DNA from: Nyssa sinensis
Taxonomy: Eukaryota > Streptophyta > Magnoliopsida > Cornales > Nyssaceae
Direction: 5' to 3'
Length of the DNA: 64,000 nt
NCBI GenBank assembly: GCA_008638375.1
Contig: CM018046.1
Coordinates: forward strand, 1,164,501 to 1,228,500
The position numbers and the translations under genes were made by a program. Of this stretch, positions 1 to 11,696 are shown piece after piece (positions within the stretch are counted from its first letter, which is position 1; the number at the start of each line of letters is the position of its first letter). Under the pieces are notes generated by a model. That model made no database searches. It was not told where the DNA came from and worked only from the letters and a program-made list of their open reading frames with translations.

Positions 1-3000
1 CTCTTAATTGCTATTTCTTGTCCCTGGGATAATCTTCCCTGTTATAATGATCTACAAATCATTCATAATATTCGACAAAAACTAATCAAATTTTATTTGA
101 CAAGATTTGTAGTTTACCTTGTAAACAGGTCCAAAACCACCCTGTCCGAGCTTATTTTCATCTGAGAAGTCATTTGTAGCAGCAACAATAGAAGGGAAGC
201 TAAACATCTTCAAATCATGACCTTGCATCCCCTCTTCTTCAACATCATTTGCATTTTTAAAGCTATCTGAAGCTATCAACTCACGTAGATATTTTTCTCT
301 CCTTTTTTTCTCCTCGCCTACTTACAAGAACTCCATTAATGCAACTTACCACTCAATCAAATTTAGAATATCTCTGGATATTTATACATGAAGTACCGTA
401 TTGATTATTAGACATGTACCTTGTATTTTAAGTTTTCTCATTCTCTGATAGCATAACAGGCTTATGAGAAACACAGGTAAAGAAATAGCTACGACAATGA
501 TTATCCATTTGACTCCTGCATAAATATTATTGTTGAGTAATATCAATCAAGTATCATATTTAATTATAAGTACATACTTTTAGAATTTAATGCTCTATAT
601 TCACTATTATATGTGCAACATAAAATAATCACAAATTCTTTGTTAGCGAAACAGTTTTCTCACGAGTCCTCTGTATTTTTCCATTTCTTTCCAAACTCTT
701 CATTTGGCAATTTGAACCAAAAAAAAAAAAAATACGATTGACAATTAATTTTTGCATGGATTACAATCTGGTAGTCTGTTTAGAGTTTAAGTTATCCCAC
801 AACCCAAAGCTTAAAAGAGAGTTGCCATTTGGCAACTTAAATACATAGACTTGGTTTGCAGTAGGAATGTACTGAATGGTACATCACAGATGGCATTCTA
901 AATAATCTTAAAAGGTTTAGGCAATCATATTAATCCAGCCCAAGCGAATGTGTCACAAAAACAAACAAAAGTGTTAATGATGTTAACGGTGATGTGCCGC
1001 TCCAAATGATTATTAGGAAATCACTTGTTAGAAAATGGAAAAATAGATCATTAAAAGAATAATCAGAATAGCTCATTCTGAATCTTGTCAAACAAGCAAT
1101 TCTTGATTTAATCAGCTTAGGAATAAGATCCCATCAAGGTTGAATGTGATTGAAAAGCAATTTGATGTAACTACCATTACTTTTTTTTACAATACTATTA
1201 AATGAAACATGTATTAGCTTCAAAATGTATAAATACTCACAAAAACATATATGTATATATATATATATACATATATATTGCTATCACTATTATTTTCCTA
1301 ATAATTTACTATTTTGTGTGATAATATAATAATATATTCATTTTAACTTTAATTTATATTTAAAAAAATTAGGAGAAATTTTTGAACTAATGCACAACAA
1401 TTTAAATTGGGGAAAGAGAAAAAAATTAGGATGGTATTTTTTATTTTATTTTTTGATATTAATACCGATATCTAAAATTTTGTACTTTTTTGTAATCCCT
1501 ATACGTCGAAATCCTACTAGTAATAGTAGGATATCATACCGATGACATGTCTCCGGTGGGATGAAGCGCTCCAAGATCCTGGAGACTCTGGATAACCTGC
1601 ATAGTAGCAGCTTGTCAGTTCAAGCAAATGCAGCCAGACCAATCAAACTGATAACAAAATGTACCTTGACTAGATACTGTGAATAACCTGCAAAACTTGT
1701 CTGTGATTAAATTATCTAAAGTAGGAAAAAGTAAATGATAATCAGCCTCATTGCAACTGAGGTTGCTCTTGGTCTCCTCAAGTAGTTTGTTCAGGAAAAA
1801 TATAAATTGAAATTACAGTAGCACTAGAGGCCAGAGTTTAGAATGAAAATGATTAGCCGCAGGGCAGTAAAGAGCAAGGACTGGGCATACCTATGTCCAA
1901 GAGATGAATCCACTGTCACAATAACCATACCCATGAAATAGACCATTATACAAATTATTGATTGTGTTTACCATTTTGGAACTTATACACAAATTTTTAA
2001 TATTTTTAGCCACTTTTTTCTTGCATCACCCAATTATTGTTTTGTTAATATATTTTATTTTACACATTTCTTACTAGTCTTTTAGGATTCTAAAAGGGAA
2101 TTTATTATTTTTTTGGGACCACCACCTTATTTAGATATATGTAATATTCACTTCTTTTTATTTATCATCCAATTTTTTAATGTATTTTATTATGGATCTA
2201 CTTTTTTTTCTACTTCTATATTATCATGTCACAAAATCATTTTTGATTTTTTAATCTATTTTATTTTATGTATTACTTTCTCTTTTAGGATTCTAAAACT
2301 TTATTTGAGAAAAAATTTAATATTTTTTTTGACCACCACCTTGTTCTATATAATATATGTATGTATATGACATTATCCACCCTTTTTTGCTTCACTAATT
2401 TTTTTTTTTTTAAATTTATTTATTTTACACATTTTTGGATTAAAAATAGAATTTATTTTTAAATTTATTTAATTTTGTACTCTTCTTAGTCTTTTAAGAT
2501 TTTAAAAGGTACCCTTTTTTTCATTTGTTGGACCTTATATAGATATATGTATACTGAGATCACCTATTTCTTTTCTTTCTTTCTTATGTTTTTTGTCAAC
2601 ACCCATTTTTTAATTTTATTTTATTTTAGACACTTCATTATTTAGGATTTTAAATATAATTGTCTTTTCCTACAATATTGACCCAACTTTTTTTTCTATT
2701 TCTATATTATCTTTAAGAAATTTAAATTTTTTTTTTTGCTTTTTTTTTTTTTACGGTTCTTTGTAAAATATAATTTAAGGAAATTTGTTCTTTTTCTACA
2801 AAAATATTTTTAAAATTTTAATTTATTAATATAATTCTCACTCTTTTAAGATTCTAAACTTAGAAAAATATTTTAGTGATAAAAAAAAAAAGTTAGAGGA
2901 TTTAATTTTTTTTTTTGGGCTCAACATACTATATTGCCCACTTCTTTTTTATTTTCATCATCCAATTGTTATTATAATGTTCAATTTATTTTATTTTACA

Positions 3001-5260
3001 CACTTCTTAATCTTTTAAAACTCTAAAAAAATTAATAAAATATCTTAATTAATTAATTAATGACAGCAAAATAATATATATAAGTATATTGACTATAAAG
3101 ACTTAAATCTGCACTGAATTAAGAGGGTGGAGTAAAAAATGAGTGTGATAACCGTAAGAAGATTAAGTAACAAATCCCTTAAAGATAAAGAAGAAACTTA
3201 TCATAATCAAGAACAGTGGCCCAAAAATTTTTGAAACTGAATAGTGCGGCGATATACAATTCTTGTTTTGATGTCCTAAGGCAATTAAAATTTTTAAGAA
3301 GATTCCTATTGAGATTAATTGGAATGGTAATTTGGATATTTATCAATATCATGAAGGGTTTTTTTGTCAACAAAAGCGTAAAACAAAAAGCATAAGTACT
3401 TTTATCAACAAAAGCGTAAAACAAAAAGCATAAGTACTTTTATATATAGTATATGTAGTGTATATATATATTGATTTTGTGTACAGTAAGAAAGACTAGT
3501 TTTGAATTTAAATTTAAATTCAAATTTATTTTAAATTTGAACAAATCTTTGTTACGAACAAAGATTAGTTTGAAAACAAATTTAAATTCAAGTTTTATAT
3601 AGTTTAAATTCAAACTCTAATTTTTCTATTCAAATTTACATTTTTCTTGTATCTTTTTATATACAATTATAAAAGTTTAAGATTGTATTACATTTGCAAA
3701 TGAATACAAATATAGATCAAGACTCAAAACTCGACAGTCCTAAGTTGTACAGAAAAATCTACAACCTAGCAATAATAAATTGAATCTGAGAATCACAATC
3801 TTTGCCCCATAAAAACAATTAGGAAAATAGATATTTTTACCGATGAAGATATAATAACTTTACCTTCTGATGAAATTTCTGAAACCATCGCAACCAGAAG
3901 CACTTCATATATTCTCAACCTCATAAAAACATTTAGGAAAATGAAAACAGATCCAATATAGATTTAATTACAAGTGAAAATATAAAATTGCAGATTTCTT
4001 GTAAACCTCATAAAAACAACTGAGAAATCAAAACAGAAGCAATTGGGGTTTAAATTACTTACCTTGGGATGAATTTTGTGAAACCAGCACGTATATGCTG
4101 CTACCTGCACTCTCATCTATTTGAAAATCCATATGTCCGACCCAAAATACACAGCCTAATCCATCGACGTAGCTTGTAAAGCCGAAACAAGTGCAATTGT
4201 TCCAGCATCTCTCCATACAATCATTGAGAATTAGTTCCCTATTCTTATTAATAGTACGCGCGTAATCACCACGAAAATATCCAGTCATTAATTCAAACGT
4301 ACTATTACGGTCCCTGCACTCTGGCTGTGGCACCACCGACTCCGCACACCCATTATCTGACTCATACCCATAACAAAAATCCTTGGCACTAATAGAATAA
4401 TTATAGTCACCAGAGGAAGTAGTAAAACGTTCGCGAATTTGGCCGTTTGGAGTCAACACCCACCTCGTTGAATTTCCACCATGAGCATGAATAGTGAAGG
4501 AGAACTCATCATTAATATTAGATACTCCATAACTTAGATTGTAATCGTCTATGCGAGGAGAATTGAAAATTGCAGGCATGAATTCAAAACTTTGATTTTT
4601 GGATAACCCACTTTTCCAATAAACCTCTCCTCGCCGGTACATGACCAGCTGCCCTGACTCTTGGGTGGGTTCCCATCTCAAAGTAAAAGCCCCTGAAGAT
4701 GGGTCATTATAATTTAGCCAAGAAGTAAGGGACCAATTTTGCAGAGTTCTGAGATTTTGACCAAGTTTCATTCCAGGCAAAAGCGTGTTGGTAGGATTAT
4801 CAAAGCTTTGCCATAGAATCCGCTTCTCAGTTTGATCCATGAGAACAAAGTTACCTGAATCATGTAGAGTTGCAGTAACATTCCGCGTCCCTACTTGATC
4901 AGAGATATTGATCACGGTGTTCCCATCACTGGTAATTTTTAATATTCCTGCACCATCAATCGTGAGAACCGCACTATCCCGAAGAGGTGTGTTTGGTTTG
5001 GCAACCCATACCGTCCTAGCTTGGATATCACTTGTGTACCATATTCCTAAATAACTCGAGTAGCTTAAGTTGAAAAATCCTAAACTGAAGGTCCCCCTTG
5101 GAGAAACAAGAGGATTAGAGGAGGAGTTGAGCTCATCACCAATTCCAATTGTGTTTGCTCCAGCTACGAGAGAGGAATCGAGTCCCTGGTTGAACAAGAA
5201 TGCAAAGATGAGAAAGGATATTCGATTCAGAGAGCCTCCTGCTCTGTTAGCCATAACCAT
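1..5260 (-). CDS. Gene 1: G-type lectin S-receptor-like Ser/Thr kinase, 3' end outside window
   Basis: Plasma-membrane receptor kinase of the S-domain family; the ligand cannot be told from sequence. Predicted exons, read from GT..AG sites and kept reading phase, are complement(<1..38, 118..317, 420..515, 4063..5260). Exon 1 (about 399 codons) gives a signal peptide (residues 1 to about 33), a B-lectin domain ([18 protein letters not shown] onward, with LGIWYTSD), an S-locus glycoprotein domain ([20 protein letters not shown]) and a PAN/apple domain ([15 protein letters not shown]). Exon 2 is a single membrane span ([18 protein letters not shown]). Exon 3 starts the kinase with the P-loop [10 protein letters not shown], and exon 4 holds the ATP-binding lysine (EIAIKR). 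The start at 5260 (MVMANRAGG) was chosen because a signal peptide follows; the second Met (5254) is equally possible. No lesion is seen in the visible part. It is a close paralogue of gene 3. The family call is sure; the fate of the missing kinase part is unknown. Confidence 0.9.
3368..3443. repeat. Perfect 38-bp tandem duplication
   Basis: Two adjacent identical 38-bp copies (3368-3405 and 3406-3443) that start CAACAAAAGCG and end ACTTTTAT lie inside gene 1 intron 1. This is a simple local duplication with no sign of function. Confidence 0.9.
3544..3566. repeat. 10-bp perfect inverted repeat in intron 1
   Basis: AATCTTTGTT and AACAAAGATT are separated by ACG, within a wider AT-rich stretch of AAATTTAAATTC-like palindromic sequence (about 3495-3620). 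It could be the end or centre of a degraded foldback element. Confidence 0.75.
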
Positions 5261-6543
5261 TACCAGTTGTGTATTAGATTACTGAGAAACAATACTAGTC
5301 GTCCTGCTCCGGTCACTATCTAATAAATAAATAAACAATCTCAATTTTATAAGAAAAAAGAAATATTTCCAAATAAAACAAGATATTTAAGGCAGTTTTT
5401 ATTTTCCTTCTTCTTTTTCTTTGCTGTTAGCAAAAGATTGATCAGTCTCATTGGGTTTTTTATTTGTTTTTTCAATCTCTTAATCAATTTTTTTTTTTTT
5501 TTTTTTATACAATGGTGTAAAAAATTAAATTAAATTTATGTCATTTACATAAAAAATTAAACACTTATGTCACTTAAATAGGACCTGATCTCATATATCG
5601 TCTAAAATCTTCTATTTTGTATTTGTGAAATCTACCATTAAACTACATGACTAGGAATGGAATTAATAATTGGACATTATTTTAAAATCATTTGTATGTC
5701 TTGTTTAAAATCATTAACATCACCGTCTTGAAATGAATTCAAAGTCTACTGTGAAGATTTTATTATTGTCTATTATGTAATTTTTAATTTTTTATAATCT
5801 ATTTTCTATTATCATATGTGTATGATAATGGATTTATGAAAGTAGGTTTTTTTTTTTTTTGGGTAAGTAGAGTTATGATTTAATTGAAATAGAAATCTTT
5901 AAATAGATAAGAAAATAAAAATATAGGTAAGCCAAAAAAATGTGTATAAAGAAACTTATTATAATACAACACAATTTCAAAAATATATATTAAAAAACAT
6001 GAACACAAAAAAAAGGTAGGCACGTGGAGATAAAGTCTTGGGAAACAAAAAAAAAAAAAATCGAATAAATAAAGGAAATTTTATAATTTTAAAAAAACAA
6101 GTTTAAAATTAAGTTTTTAGTAATTAGTAACTAAGAACTAATGCTTAATTTGTTTACAAAAAAATATTAAATAATTTTATCACTTATAATTCTTTTATAT
6201 TAATAAATTTATTTAAAATTGTCATTTTAAGTTTCAAATTCTCTTTGAGCTGGGTCCCTAAGAGATGGCGAGTGTAATTTATCACCAAAACAGAAAAGAT
6301 ACCCATCAAGCAAGCTAAATTAATGCAAGAAAAATTGCTTGTTTACTTTTCTTTCACATATGGAAATTTTGCATAGAGAAAGTTCTAGGAAGCAAGCGAA
6401 ATTAATGTGAACCAAGACCTGATTTTATACCTTGACTTCATTATACATGGTAGCATTGGATCCTCCAAGTCAAAAACTTTAGTCATAACAACAGGTCTTC
6501 CACGGCATGGAAATTTTGCGCCAGGAAAATTCTTGCAAGTATG
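5261..6543. other. Gene 1 upstream region; start of a duplicated flank block
   Basis: 5261-5600 is the gene 1 promoter side and matches the gene 3 upstream region (26449-26770). From about 5747 begins a block (GTGAAGATTTTATTATTGTC onward) that recurs near 28370, 42675, 43340 and 48560. It runs to the site where element 1 is inserted. No gene was found. A poly-T stretch lies near 5490 and a poly-A stretch near 6047. Confidence 0.7.
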
Positions 6544-6548
6544 GAAAT

Positions 6549-7324
6549 TGATGAGCCATAAAATGCGCCTCCAGAGCTAACAGACTTAGCAGAGCAACTA
6601 CCTTCAGATCTGCCTTCAGAGCAGCTACTAGCAGAGCTGCCTACAGAGCAGCTACGAGCAGAGCTGCCTCCAGAGCAGCTACCAGTAGGCCTCCAGAGCA
6701 GAGCTGCCTCCAGAGCAGCTACCAGCAGAACGGCCTCCAGAGCAGAGCTGCCTCCAGAGCAGCTACCAGCAGAACTGCCTCCAGAGCAGAGCTACTACTA
6801 ACAGAGTTGAGCTGCTTCCAGAGCAGCTACCCAGCAGGCCTCCAAAGCAGAACTGCCTCTAGAGCTGAGCTGCCCCTAGAGCAGCTACCAGCAGGCCTCC
6901 AGAGCAGGAGGAGTTCCGAACTGGTCACCGTCTTCCATAGACTTCCGACCTCAGAATAAGGAATATATCTTGGAGTGCAAGTCTTTCAGATAGGAAAGGA
7001 ATCCTACCTCAATCAGGGAAGATTATCACATATCTTTTAAACCTTATCAAACAAGGAAAGGAATTCTATTCAATGTAGGAAACTGCTAAAATCAATGACT
7101 CTCAACCCTATAAATAAAGGGGGCAGGTACGCCTAAATGGGGGATCTCACATTGAATCTCAGATTCAATCACATATACAATCACTCTCTTTTACACATAT
7201 TCTCTATATTTATTTTATATATTCCCTCTTTACTGACTTGATCGTCGGAGGGTCCTCCTTCTCTTTTTTGCAGGTCCTTCTTGCCGAATCATCGAATCGA
7301 CCGGTGCTTGTTTTTGCAGCATCA
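6549..7324 (+). repeat. 5' LTR of element 1
   Basis: The LTR is bounded by TG..CA. Its U3 part (about 6570-6915) is a degenerate minisatellite of units like CAGAGCAGCTACCAGCAG. A TATA-type box (CCTATAAATAAAGG) lies near 7107-7120 in the expected place upstream of the R region. Confidence 0.95.
7107..7120 (+). promoter_or_regulatory. TATA box of element 1 LTR
   Basis: CCTATAAATAAAGG lies about 200 bp before the LTR end. The 3' LTR carries the same box near 10516. Placement fits the retrotransposon promoter; the start site itself is inferred. Confidence 0.6.
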
Positions 7325-7327
7325 GTT

Positions 7328-7344
7328 TGGCGCCGTCTGTGGGA
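7328..7344 (+). other. Primer-binding site of element 1
   Basis: TGGCGCCGTCTGTGGGA begins three bases after the LTR end, the canonical place for tRNA priming of minus-strand DNA. Element 2 has the same site at 31249-31265. The TGGCGCC start fits the complement of a tRNA 3' end; I do not assign the tRNA. Confidence 0.75.
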
Positions 7345-7402
7345 AACGACTAATCTCTACGTGCTTTATTCGTAAAATCATCTTTTTCCCCACCGGAAAA
7401 CC

Positions 7403-8725
7403 ATGGCACCAAATCTCCGACCCCGACAGAATACTCAGAGTTCGCAAAACACTCAGCGTCAGCCGTCTGCTCCACGCACAAGAGGACCAGCGGCCAACCC
7501 TATGCGACAAGAGATCGAAGCAATAAAACGACACAATGAACTGGTGCAGGAGCAGTTGCTAGCCATTACTAGAACGCTGGCAACGCTCACGCAGAACCAA
7601 GCGGCGGCTTCTCCTAGCCCGCCGGTCAACTTCGTTGCAGGAACACAACCCCCGGTTGCCACGGGGAATGAAGAACTTCGTGGGCAGGCCCCCGCTAACC
7701 AGCCTGGGCACCCCTCAGGCGTTGCTCACGCTGGCCGAGATCCACAGCCATCAACAGTCCCTGGCTGGGGAACATCCGCTTTTGTCCCCGACGTACATTA
7801 CCGGAGCACTACCCGAGCCCCAACTCCTAGGGTTTCGGGAGCACCCCCGGCACCACAGGAACCTTATCATGCAGCGCTAGCCCCACCGGTTCGGATTCCT
7901 CCTCCATCCGAAGGGCGCACTCCACCCTATTACCCTGAAGCCGAGGCTGTCAGGCAGGGTTCACAAGATGTCAGACTCAGAGACCCGCGAAGGGAAGAGG
8001 AGATTGCCGAGTCTATGGACCGGACAATCGGCTTAAGAGGACCTCAGAACCCTCCAGAGCAGGACGAACTGGCCAGGCTGCTCGGAAGACTAGCCACTCC
8101 GTTTACCCACGCCATCATGTCTGAAGAGAGGCCTAGAAAGTTCGTGGTGCCCAAATTCACTCTCTACGACGGATCTGGAGATCCAGGAGATCACCTATCT
8201 CATTACCAGCATACGATGGCCCTTCACGGAGCCTCAGATGCTTTCATGTGCCGAACGTTCATCACCAGCTTGAAGGGAACGGCTCTGAAGTGGTTCCACA
8301 ACCTCCCTCCGAACTCCGTTGCCAGCTTTTACGAGCTCGGTAGACAGTTCTTGGATAGGTTTATGACCAGCAGGAGGCTCAGAAGGGGACCAGAATTCCT
8401 GCTGAACGTTAGGCAGACTAGGAAGGAATCCCTCCGGGCCTACATTGCCCGCTTCAACACCGAGCTCACTGAGATCACGGATTGCAGCCCGAAATTCCTT
8501 GTTGCGGCCCTTACTGCCGGGCTTGCCCAAGGTGGCTTCAGAGACTCCTTGACAAAAAGCCCCCCGGCTGATATGGCAGCATTGATGGATCGGGCCAAAA
8601 AATACATCAACCTGGAAGAAGCCAACCGCTCAGCCCAGAAGGGCAAGGATCAGACCCAAAGGGATAATCCGAAGCGGGAGGACCATAAGAAGGAGGATCA
8701 CAGAAGAGACTTGGTCCATCTATAA
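7403..8725 (+). CDS. Truncated gag polyprotein of element 1
   Basis: This 440-codon frame gives a capsid-type Gag. It starts MAPNLRPR, as element 2 gag does (MAPNLRPR). The retrotransposon gag core lies at about residues 235-400 (GDPGDHLSHYQHTMALHG, TALKWFHNLPPNS, SRRLRRGPEFLL, SLTKSPPADMAALMDRA) and is close to element 2. After a lysine-rich stretch the frame runs into the tandem array and ends DLVHL-stop. The zinc-knuckle part, protease and pol that follow in element 2 are missing. It may still make a particle protein. The last few residues are encoded by repeat sequence. Confidence 0.85.
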   Translation: MAPNLRPRQNTQSSQNTQRQPSAPRTRGPAANPMRQEIEAIKRHNELVQEQLLAITRTLATLTQNQAAASPSPPVNFVAGTQPPVATGNEELRGQAPANQPGHPSGVAHAGRDPQPSTVPGWGTSAFVPDVHYRSTTRAPTPRVSGAPPAPQEPYHAALAPPVRIPPPSEGRTPPYYPEAEAVRQGSQDVRLRDPRREEEIAESMDRTIGLRGPQNPPEQDELARLLGRLATPFTHAIMSEERPRKFVVPKFTLYDGSGDPGDHLSHYQHTMALHGASDAFMCRTFITSLKGTALKWFHNLPPNSVASFYELGRQFLDRFMTSRRLRRGPEFLLNVRQTRKESLRAYIARFNTELTEITDCSPKFLVAALTAGLAQGGFRDSLTKSPPADMAALMDRAKKYINLEEANRSAQKGKDQTQRDNPKREDHKKEDHRRDLVHL

Positions 8726-9795
8726 ATGCACAGGCCTTCAGAGCCTGGTCCATCTATTAATGCACAAGTCTTATGACTTGGTCCATCTATAAATGCACAG
8801 GCCTTCAGAGCCTGGTCCATCTATTAATGCACAAGTCTTATGACTTGGTCCATCTATTAATGCACAGGCCTTCAGAGCCTGGTCCATCTATTAATGCACA
8901 AGTCTTATGACTTGGTCCATCTATTAATGCACAGGCCTTCAGAGCCTGGTCCATCTATTAATGCACAAGTCTTATGACTTGGTCCATCTATTAATGCACA
9001 GGCCTTCAGACCCTGGTCCATCTATTAATGCACAAGTCTTATGACTTGGTCCATCTATTAATGCACAGGCCTTCAGAGCCTGGTCCATCTATTAATGCAC
9101 AAGTCTTATGACTTGGTCCATCTATTAATGCACAGGCCTTCAGAGCCTGGTCCATCTATTAATGCACGAGTCTTATGACTTGGTCCATCTATTAATGCAC
9201 AGGCCTTCAGAGCCTGGTCCATCTATTAATGCACGAGTCTTATGACTTGGTCCATATATTAATGCACAGGCCTTCAGAGCCTGGTCCATCTATTAATGCA
9301 CAAGTCTTATGACTTGGTCCATCTATTAATGCACAGGCCTTCAGAGCCTGGTCCATCTATTAATGCACGAGTCTTATGACTTGGTCCATATATTAATGCA
9401 CAGGCCTTCAGAGCCTGGTCCATCTATTAATGCACAAGTCTTATGACTTGGTCCATCTATTAATGCACAGGCCTACAGAACCTGGTCCATAATGTACGAG
9501 TGTCCACTCGGTCCATCTCTAATGCACAGGCCTTCAGTGTCTGGTCCATCTTTTAATGTAAAGACCTTCAGAGTCTGGTCCATCTTAATGCACAGACCCC
9601 CAGGTCTGGTCCATCTTAATGCACAGACTCAAGTCTGGTCCATCTCAATGTACAGGCCTTCTGGTCTGGTCCATCTTAATGCACAGACTCAAGTCTGGTC
9701 CATCAAATGTACAGGCCTTCTGGTCTGGTCCATCAAATGTACAGGCCTTCTGGTCTGGTCCATCTAAATGTACAGACTCCTAGGTCTGGTCCATT
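8713..9795 (+). repeat. Tandem hairpin array of element 1 (33/34-bp units, 67-bp dimer)
   Basis: About 32 units each begin GGTCCATCT.AATGCACA. Over most of the array two unit types alternate (34 bp with ...CAGGCCTTCAGAGCCT and 33 bp with ...AAGTCTTATGACTT), giving a 67-bp higher-order repeat. The last third (from about 9490) is more varied. The variable part of nearly every unit is a short inverted repeat (GGC/GCC, AGTC/GACT, GAGTG/CACTC, AGACC/GGTCT). It sits between gag and the 3' LTR, as the related array does in element 2. Confidence 0.95.
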
Positions 9796-9900
9796 TTTCT
9801 CACCCTACCAACTTTTATAAAAACCCTGTTTTATTTCTACGTGTTGCAGGCCAGTATATCATAAATCATCAAGTACGCGTGACTCTTCAAAAATCCTAAA

Positions 9901-9957
9901 CCTCAGCTCTGCATGGATCTCACAGAACTGAGGCTTGGGGGGGGGGGGGGGAGTAAC
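9901..9957 (+). other. Stem-loop plus polypurine tract before 3' LTR of element 1
   Basis: CCTCAGCTCTG (9901-9911) can pair with CAGAACTGAGG (9923-9933), leaving one mismatch. A run of Gs and GAGTAAC follows directly up to the LTR at 9958. The G-rich tract is the plus-strand primer site. Element 2 has a stem of different sequence in the same place. Confidence 0.75.
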
Positions 9958-10733
9958 TGATGAGCCATAAAATGCGCCTCCAGAGCTAACAGACTTAGCA
10001 GAGCAACTACCTTCAGATCTGCCTTCAGAGCAGCTACTAGCAGAGCTGCCTACAGAGCAGCTACGAGCAGAGCTGCCTCCAGAGCAGCTACCAGTAGGCC
10101 TCCAGAGCAGAGCTGCCTCCAGAGCAGCTACCAGCAGAACGGCCTCCAGAGCAGAGCTGCCTCCAGAGCAGCTACCAGCAGAACTGCCTCCAGAGCAGAG
10201 CTACTACTAACAGAGTTGAGCTGCCTCCAGAGCAGCTACCCAGCAGGCCTCCAAAGTAGAACTGCCTCCAGAGCTGAGCTGCCCCTAGAGCAGCTACCAG
10301 CAGGCCTCCAGAGCAAGAGGAGTTCCGAACTGGTCACCGTCTTCCATAGACTTCCGACCTCAGAATAAGGAATATATCTTGGAGTGCAAGTCTTTCAGAT
10401 AGGAAAGGAATCCTACCTCAATCAGGGAAGATTATCACATATCTTTTAAACCTTATCAAACAAGGAAAGGAATTCTATTCAATGTAGGAAACTGCTAAAA
10501 TCAATGACTCTCAACCCTATAAATAAAGGGGGCAGGTACGCCTAAATGGGGGATCTCACATTGAATCTCAGATTCAATCACATATACAATCACTCTCTTT
10601 TACACATATTCTCTATATTTATTTTATATATTCCCTCTTTACTGACTTGATCGTCGGAGGGTCCTCCTTCTCTTTTTTGCAGGTCCTTCTTGCCGAATCA
10701 TCGAATCGACCGGTGCTTGTTTTTGCAGCATCA
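9958..10733 (+). repeat. 3' LTR of element 1
   Basis: Same length and same ends as the 5' LTR, with four transitions seen by eye. It is followed by the GAAAT target duplicate (10734-10738), after which the host flank (GTTTGCAAGCTG) resumes, as at 29016 and 44289. Confidence 0.95.
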
Positions 10734-10738
10734 GAAAT

Positions 10739-11663
10739 GTTTGCAAGCTGTTTCAAGTATGAAAGCTACTGTTATATGGGTATCATGAATTCACTGGGGA
10801 TTAGGCTAATAATTTTTCTTAAAGTCTTTATGAAAAATTATTATCTTTTAATTTAATTAATTCATTCATCAATCTTTATATACAACATATTTTAAACACG
10901 TCATTGGTAAACAATGGCAGAATTAGATCGTAAATGATAAAATTAGGGGAGAAAATTTAAAATTTAATAGTGTCTCTTATACAAATATGAAAAATTTTGG
11001 AGGGACAACTTCTAATTTTTAAAACAACTCCTATATAAAACAGTGTTAATAAATCAATTTTCAAAATTTTGGGGGCCTATCCCCCCGTGTGTGGGTCATC
11101 AAACTTAAATCAAATTCAGGCTTCAAGATTTTTCTTTAAAAGAAGAAATAAAAAGTAAACATGCAACAATATGTTACCAAATTTTGTTCAAATTCATATT
11201 TCAAATATGCCATTGGATTAAAATTAACTCCAACAATTTAAGATATATTTAAGGGTAAGTTACACTGACCCCTCTTGAAGTTTATGACAATTATACCAAT
11301 CTTTCTTGAAATTTCTGAAATTACACTAACCTCCTCTACTTTACAAAATATTATACAGATACCGTCTTCCTGTCAATTTTTTTTTCAAAATGACGAAATT
11401 GTCCTTTTTATTTATTTATTTTTACATTTTCCTAATTTTGACCAATTTATTCTAACTTTTTAAAAGAAATTTAATTTTTTTATTTAAAAACAAATTTAAG
11501 GTAAATAACTTATTTTTATTTTATATAAAAATAAATTTAAGGTTTTTATCAATATTTATTTGAAAAATGAAAAAAAAAATTGGTCAAGATTTAAAAAATT
11601 GAAAGGAAAAAATATGAAAAAGGTAGTTTCATCATTTTGAAGAAAAAATTGACTGGAGGAAAG

Positions 11664-11696
<33 letters not shown>

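Larger units (their letters stand above)
516..4062 (-). other. Gene 1 intron 1, 3.5 kb, expanded relative to gene 3
   Basis: This is non-coding, very AT-rich sequence between the lectin exon and the transmembrane exon. The matching intron of gene 3 (23480-25229) is about 1.75 kb. Both ends align by eye, but about 1.75 kb in the middle (roughly 1955-3710) is present only here. That extra piece is T-rich and contains diverged copies of a segment with the core TTTTAGGATTCTAAAA (for example near 2080 and 2283). I see no coding domain in it. Short open frames at 2113-2370 and 3179-3424 are low-complexity and not credible genes. Confidence 0.7.
6549..10733 (+). mobile_element. Element 1: non-autonomous Ty3/gypsy-type LTR retrotransposon (4185 bp)
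   Basis: Two 776-bp direct LTRs (6549-7324 and 9958-10733) start TGATGAGCC and end GCATCA. A 5-bp target duplication GAAAT flanks them (6544-6548 and 10734-10738). Inside are a primer-binding-type site right after the 5' LTR, a gag open frame, a long tandem hairpin array and a G-rich polypurine tract. There is no protease, reverse transcriptase, RNase H or integrase, so movement would need proteins from a relative such as element 2, whose gag is clearly homologous. The LTRs differ by eye at four sites only (6816/10225, 6848/10257, 6860/10269, 6907/10316), all transitions, which points to a recent insertion. It sits in the duplicated flank block; copies near 29017 and 44288 read through the site without it. 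Confidence 0.95.

Noticed and set aside
8713..9795. CRISPR-like array of about 33-bp repeats
   Set aside because: The repeats are contiguous with no unique spacers, lie inside an LTR retrotransposon of a plant, and have no cas genes nearby.
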